Below, one piece after another: positions 60,283-64,000 of a stretch of DNA of 64,000 bases. Source of the stretch: Streptomyces cyaneus (GTDB lineage: Bacteria; Actinomycetota; Actinomycetes; Streptomycetales; Streptomycetaceae); NCBI RefSeq assembly GCF_004028635.1, contig NZ_RQJW01000005.1:248001-312000 (forward strand), in the 5' to 3' direction. The first letter of the stretch is position 1; every line of letters starts with the position of its first letter. The notes under the pieces are model-generated. The model had not been told where the DNA came from. It was given only the letters and a program-made list of their open reading frames with translations, and searched no databases. Position numbers and translations under genes: made by a program.

Positions 60283-61173
60283 GTGGATCTCCAGCAGATG
60301 CGCTACGTCGTCGCCGTCGCCGAAACCCGCAACTTCACCCGTGCCGCGGAGCGCTGCTTCGTGGTGCAGTCGTCGCTCAGCCACCGGATCGCCGGCCTGG
60401 AACGGGAGCTCGGGGTCAAGCTGTTCGCCCGGTCCAGCCGCCGCGTCGAGCTGACCCCTGCGGGAGCGGCGTTCGTCGCCGGCGCACGCGAGTGCCTGGC
60501 CGCCGCCGACCGCGCGGCTGCCGACGCCGCCGCCGCGACCGGCGTGGTGCGCGGGCGGCTCGCCGTCGGTGTGATCGTGACGACGGCTGCCGTCGACGTA
60601 CCCGATCTGCTGCAGCGGTACCGCGCCCGGCACCCGGACGTCCGCGTCGCCCTCCGTTCCGGACGCAGCGACGAACTGGCGGCGGCGGTCCGCAACGGCG
60701 ACCTGGACATCGCCTTCCTCGGCATGCCGGAGAACGAACGGCCTTCCGGCGTGGAGAGCGTTGTTCTCGATCACGACGAGCACGTGCTGGTGGTGCCGGC
60801 CGGGCATCGGCTGGCGGGCGCTTCCCGGGTCACACTGCGGGAGACCGCCGAGGAGACCTTCGTGGACTTTGTCAGCGGGACGCCCGCCCGGGCCCAGTCC
60901 GATCAGGCGTTCGCCGCGGCGGGCCTGGTCCGCGACGTCGCGTACGAAGCCGGCGTCGTAGAGCTGATCACCCGGCTGGTCGCGCGCGGGCTCGGCATCG
61001 CGCTGCTGCCGTCGGCGTTCATCCGACCTCGGGCCACCGACGACCCCGAACTGGCGCTGGTCCCGGTGGCCGACGGACCGCATCGCATCGAGTACCTGGC
61101 GTGGAGCCGCTTCAACCCCAGCCCGGCCACCCGCGCGATGCTCGATGTCCTCGGGGTCGGGCGCGCGGCGTGA
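60283..61173 (+). CDS. LysR-family transcriptional regulator
   Basis: About 296 aa from the GTG at 60283. HTH at about 1-60 (QQMRYVVAVAETRNFTRAAE, then QSSLSHRIAGLERELGVKLF), then the LysR substrate-binding domain (GVVRGRLAVGVIVTTAAVDV). The family usually starts (V/M)DLQQMRYVV, so 60283 is chosen; in-frame ATGs at 60244 and 60262 are alternatives. Divergent from EamA-SDR, its probable target operon. Confidence 0.85.
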   Translation: MDLQQMRYVVAVAETRNFTRAAERCFVVQSSLSHRIAGLERELGVKLFARSSRRVELTPAGAAFVAGARECLAAADRAAADAAAATGVVRGRLAVGVIVTTAAVDVPDLLQRYRARHPDVRVALRSGRSDELAAAVRNGDLDIAFLGMPENERPSGVESVVLDHDEHVLVVPAGHRLAGASRVTLRETAEETFVDFVSGTPARAQSDQAFAAAGLVRDVAYEAGVVELITRLVARGLGIALLPSAFIRPRATDDPELALVPVADGPHRIEYLAWSRFNPSPATRAMLDVLGVGRAA

Positions 61174-61848
61174 TCAGTAGGTGAGTGCATCCTCAGCGGT
61201 GCCGAAGAAGCTGGTGACCTGGCCGTCGTTGACCGTGACAGGGCCACCGTCGATCGGCACTGTCGCAGGGCTCTCGGAGGAGGTGAGCGCAACCTCCACC
61301 TTGTCGGCGCTCTTGCCGCCCGCGGTGTCGGCGCGGGAGAACATGATCCCGGCGTAGGCGCGCTCGCCGGCCTTCAGAATCCAGTCCTTGCCGTCGGGGC
61401 CCATGTGCTCGGCGGCGCCGTCGAGCCCCGGAATCGTGATCACCAGGTCGTTCGTCGGCAGCAGACAGGGGTCGCTGCCCTTGTTCGTCGCGGTCAGCAA
61501 GGCGTGGTTGACGGGCTTGGACGCGACGGTGACGTTGTAGCTCAAGTCGGTCGTCTCGCACATGCCCACTCCGCCGTCCTGGCCGTCGTCGGACCTGGAC
61601 TCGGACGACGGCGGGGTGCTGCCACCGCTGTCGGAGGAGCCCCCGCCGGCGCTGCCGCCGTCACCCGGGCCGGCCGTCGAGGGCGTCTCGGAGCCCTTGT
61701 CCGCAGCCGCAGCGGACGGGCTCGCCACCGCGCTCGGAGCGGCCGTGCCCTTCTCGGCATCGCCGTTGCATGCGGTCAGTGCCAGGATGCCGAGCGAGAG
61801 AGCGGCCAGTACCGCGGTGGTACGGCGTGAACGAGCTGCGTGAGCCAT
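61174..61848 (-). CDS. DUF4232-like lipoprotein
   Basis: 224 aa. Lipobox LTAC (about residue 27), a long Ser/Gly/Asp linker, then a beta domain starting CETTDLSYNVTVASKPVNHA, with LTATNKGSDPCLLPTNDLVI, as in DUF4232 exported proteins. ATG at 61848. Its stop directly follows the LysR stop (convergent, 0 bp). Function unknown. Confidence 0.78.
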   Translation of the reverse strand: MAHAARSRRTTAVLAALSLGILALTACNGDAEKGTAAPSAVASPSAAAADKGSETPSTAGPGDGGSAGGGSSDSGGSTPPSSESRSDDGQDGGVGMCETTDLSYNVTVASKPVNHALLTATNKGSDPCLLPTNDLVITIPGLDGAAEHMGPDGKDWILKAGERAYAGIMFSRADTAGGKSADKVEVALTSSESPATVPIDGGPVTVNDGQVTSFFGTAEDALTY

Positions 61849-62030
61849 GAGAAGTCCCCCGAGAGTTGGAATTTCCCGGTGATCGTGCCTCATGACAGCG
61901 ATGCTTCCGCCTGCTCACACCGAGCGGGAGCCGTTTCCGAACACGCTTGTGACACTGCGACGCGGCTGTTCCGTGTGGATCTGTGCCGATGGCCACAGCG
62001 AGCAGGGGGCTCGTAGGCGCATACTGAGCC

Positions 62031-62252
62031 ATGACAAAGTCTGCGGCACCCAAGCGTCACTTGCCCACCAGCCCCTTCAAGGCCCCGTCCGCACCGGCTC
62101 CCAAGCACTTCGCCATAGACGACCAGGTCACACATGACGTGTACGGCCTCGGCCGGGTGGTCGGCATCGAGGACGGAATCGCGGCGCTCGTGGATTTCGG
62201 CTCAACCCAGATGCGGATCTTGAGCCCGTACGCCAAGATGACCAAGCTCTAG
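62031..62252 (+). CDS. Small Tudor-like (PcrA/UvrD C-terminal-type) protein
   Basis: 73 aa. After a basic N-terminus, AIDDQVTHDVYGLGRVVGIE and AALVDFGSTQMRILSPYAKM match the pattern of the small beta-barrel at the end of PcrA/UvrD helicases (GDxVxHxxxGxGxV...F). In PcrA this module contacts RNA polymerase; a similar partner here is inference. Stand-alone conserved small protein in Streptomyces. Confidence 0.65.
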   Translation: MTKSAAPKRHLPTSPFKAPSAPAPKHFAIDDQVTHDVYGLGRVVGIEDGIAALVDFGSTQMRILSPYAKMTKL

Positions 62253-62318
62253 GACCGCTGTGCCCGGTCACGGCACACCAGGCCCCATCAGGGACCTGTA
62301 ACGAAAGGCAGACCTCTC

Positions 62319-62507
62319 ATCGACTCCACGTCGCTGTTCTCCGCTCCGGAAGGGCAACCCCGCCGTTCCACCGCAGTATCGCCGCCTCCGGCGACGAACC
62401 CCTTCCATGCCCCGGACTTCGGAGAAGACGAGATCCTCTGGTCCGAGGTCGAGGATGCGCAGGAGCCCGCCCCGGGCCCGCATGCGGCGCGGCGCAAGGC
62501 TGCCTAG
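62319..62507 (+). CDS. Possible small protein, start unclear
   Basis: An open frame reads IDSTSLFSAPEGQPRRSTAV then PPPATNPFHAPDFGEDEILW and ends at 62507. The composition looks coding (DFGEDEILWSEVEDAQEP), but no ATG, GTG or TTG is in place; the first plausible codon is ATC at 62319. Either a rare start, a decayed gene, or a chance frame. Confidence 0.3.
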   Translation: MDSTSLFSAPEGQPRRSTAVSPPPATNPFHAPDFGEDEILWSEVEDAQEPAPGPHAARRKAA

Positions 62508-62627
62508 CGGTGTTCTGACCGGCTCAGGCTGCGGCATTCCCTGAGGGTCGGATACGAAGGCCAGGATGTGAGGGGCTGCCTCGCGCGCCCCACACACACC
62601 GTCACCCCGGCGCGCAGCCGAAGGTCG

Positions 62628-62987
62628 TCAGCGTGCTGGAAAGAACACCGTGAGGCGTCCCCAAGCCGCCATCGCGGCCACCGCACACGGAACGATCCAC
62701 CACAGCCGTAGCCAGCGGCGTGCGGCGGCCAAAACGGCGAGCGGTGCCGTGAGCAAGGCGAAGGAGAGCCCGAGCTTTCCGAACAGCCGGATGTGGTCGT
62801 AAGCCTGGTGGTCCCAGGGGCCGAGCGGATTCGACAGATAGGCGATGCCCGTTGCGGCTCCCGCCACGAGGAAGCCGGTGACCAGCAGGACCGCGCACAC
62901 GACACCCTTGGCCCGTGACGCCTGTGGCCGTCGTGACGGCTGTGGCTGTGGCGGTTGTGACGGCTGTGGTGCCTGCTGCACGGTCAT
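62628..62987 (-). CDS. Small membrane protein
   Basis: 119 aa. Pro/Gln-rich cytoplasmic N-terminus, then three membrane segments (AVLLVTGFLVAGAATGIAYL, LGLSFALLTAPLAVLAAA, LWWIVPCAVAAMAAWG). The ATG at 62987 overlaps the stop of the lysozyme-like gene by 4 bp, so the two are co-translated. Function unknown. Confidence 0.7.
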   Translation of the reverse strand: MTVQQAPQPSQPPQPQPSRRPQASRAKGVVCAVLLVTGFLVAGAATGIAYLSNPLGPWDHQAYDHIRLFGKLGLSFALLTAPLAVLAAARRWLRLWWIVPCAVAAMAAWGRLTVFFPAR

Positions 62988-64000
62988 GACTCGAGTGCCT
63001 GCTTCGCGTCGTCCACGTCCCTGTCGAACTGGCGGCCGTATGCCTGGGCGTCATCGCTCCGGTAATAGGGGCCGCCGTTGTAGCGCGCTGCGAGCTCCTG
63101 CATCTGCGCCCTGGTCAGCTGCTCCGGCGGCACGTCGGCGAACTCGCTCTCGGCCTTGAGCTGGGCAAGGTACTCCGCTGCGATGTAGATGTTCTGGCCT
63201 GGGTCCTTGCTCGCGCTGACCACCTCCTCACGCTGTGCGTCGGTGAGGTTCTCCGGGTCGTAGCCGAGCACTTCGGCAGACCGGCGCACCTGGATGGCGA
63301 TCGGCCCCATGGAGGTCTGGTCCGCCTCTCCCATGCCGGGGAGGTGACGACGGACCCCGTAGGCGGCCTCGTCGATCCAGGAAGGGTCGCCTTCGACTTC
63401 CCGCCAGGCAATGCCCGCCAACATCTCGGGCGGCAACCCGGAGTTGTGCGCGGCATCGTTGATCAGCGCCTTGTTCCCCGAGATGTACTTGCGGCGGCCG
63501 GCGTCGTCGTCGGACGGCAGATACAGGTAGTGGTCCTGCGCGCCCGGCAGATGCGCGAGCCTGTCCCGAATGCGCTGCAGCGACGGCGAGACCGGGGTGT
63601 CGCTCGACGCCGTGGGGATCGAGTCGATCTTCATGCCGGTGCCGGGAAGCTGTGCGTTCGGGTTGCGGCTCGCGTCGCTCACTTCCTGGCGCAACGCGTC
63701 TACGGCGCCGGCCAGCAGGGCGGGGTAGTCGGCGTCTCCGCCGCGGAAGTCCGGCAGGGAACGCAAGGCTGCCCCTATCTCGTGCACGCAGTCCTCTCGG
63801 GCCGCGGACTCCACACGCTGGGCGTCGCCGTAGTGGTTCCTGGTGGCGTTGTAGTAGTGCTCGGCCTCTTCGCGGATCGCGTCCACGTCGACGGTGAGTT
63901 CTGCCGCCCAGTCGAGGAAACCGGTCGTGCCTCGCAGGTCCTCCCACTGATGCAGCGGTTCCGCAGCACGCGCGGTGGGAGTGATCGCGTGGGCTTCACG
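62984..64000 (-). CDS. Lysozyme/transglycosylase-like protein, 5' end outside the window
   Basis: At least 338 aa; the frame is open to the window edge. The N-terminal part seen (LDWAAELTVDVDAIREEAEH) is helical. The C-terminal half has GLPPEMLAGIAWREVEGDPS, TSMGPIAIQVR, IYIAAEYLAQL and ELAARYNGGPYYR, the layout of a soluble lytic transglycosylase fold (Glu in WREVEG, AARYNGGP). No signal visible in this part. Co-transcribed with the 119-aa membrane protein. Activity unproven. Confidence 0.65.
   Translation of the reverse strand, partial: REAHAITPTARAAEPLHQWEDLRGTTGFLDWAAELTVDVDAIREEAEHYYNATRNHYGDAQRVESAAREDCVHEIGAALRSLPDFRGGDADYPALLAGAVDALRQEVSDASRNPNAQLPGTGMKIDSIPTASSDTPVSPSLQRIRDRLAHLPGAQDHYLYLPSDDDAGRRKYISGNKALINDAAHNSGLPPEMLAGIAWREVEGDPSWIDEAAYGVRRHLPGMGEADQTSMGPIAIQVRRSAEVLGYDPENLTDAQREEVVSASKDPGQNIYIAAEYLAQLKAESEFADVPPEQLTRAQMQELAARYNGGPYYRSDDAQAYGRQFDRDVDDAKQALES

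Noticed and set aside
1..64000. A secondary-metabolite gene cluster
   Set aside because: No polyketide synthase, NRPS, terpene cyclase, RiPP maturation or siderophore genes were seen; the pumps and regulators are explained by local pairs.

Overview
The window reads as chromosomal DNA of a Streptomyces species. It is very GC-rich, has GTG/TTG starts, many 4-bp overlapping operon joints (ATGA/GTGA), Tat and lipobox signals, and Streptomyces-type families (HrdD, DUF6227, WYL, Asp23 clusters). From memory only, the order mscL, fruA-fruK-fruR, MFS/WYL, TetR, hrdD, acetyltransferase, MarR, MFS/TetR follows S. coelicolor SCO3190 to about SCO3207. No assembly-line biosynthetic cluster, rRNA or CRISPR array is visible.

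Region A (1-24.6 kb) is core-like. It holds a CpaB-like protein, MscL, LtrA, a P1-type peptidase, an L,D-transpeptidase lipoprotein, DUF6227, the fructose PTS operon fruR-fruK-fruA, an efflux pump with a divergent WYL regulator, a TetR, the sigma factor hrdD, a Pat/Bar-like acetyltransferase, a DODA-type dioxygenase with divergent MarR, a second pump with its TetR, an M6 metalloprotease, a fused double IclR regulator, and an FMN reductase whose promoter carries a near-perfect SoxR box.

Region B (24.6-45.5 kb) is accessory. A complete tRNA-Arg(CCT) at 24585-24660 is followed by three more copies of its 3' end (29339, 36125, 39422). These delimit three stacked islands. Island 1 holds a fumarylacetoacetase-family enzyme, an MFS pump and an MBL-fold hydrolase, with a divergent TetR. 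Island 2 holds a decayed ATPase, a propionyl-CoA synthetase, HxlR, a thioesterase, and a GH11 xylanase plus CE4 acetylxylan esterase pair. Island 3 holds a lipoprotein, two membrane-anchored unknown proteins and a broken anti-sigma-type kinase. Direct repeats resembling integrase arm sites lie beside the attachment copies, but no intact integrase is present. Beyond island 3 come a MazF/PemK-like toxin, a truncated IS701-family element, a five-gene operon of tiny cysteine-rich proteins with an XRE/TPR regulator, a HAD phosphatase, a frameshifted collagen-like gene and a wrecked tyrosine integrase.

Region C (45.7-64 kb) holds an Asp23/Gls24-AmaP envelope cluster, an orphan ChvE-like sugar-binding lipoprotein beside a response-regulator fragment, a beta-helix-like membrane protein, two FG-GAP repeat proteins (one fused to a trypsin-like domain that lacks catalytic His and Ser), a His/Gly/Lys-repeat secreted protein, and a complete rpoA outside the ribosomal-protein operon. 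A SDR-EamA pair with a divergent LysR, a DUF4232-like lipoprotein, a Tudor-like small protein and a partial lysozyme-like protein follow.

Most pumps and enzymes are paired with an adjacent divergent or co-directional one-component regulator, and several palindromes fit as their operators.
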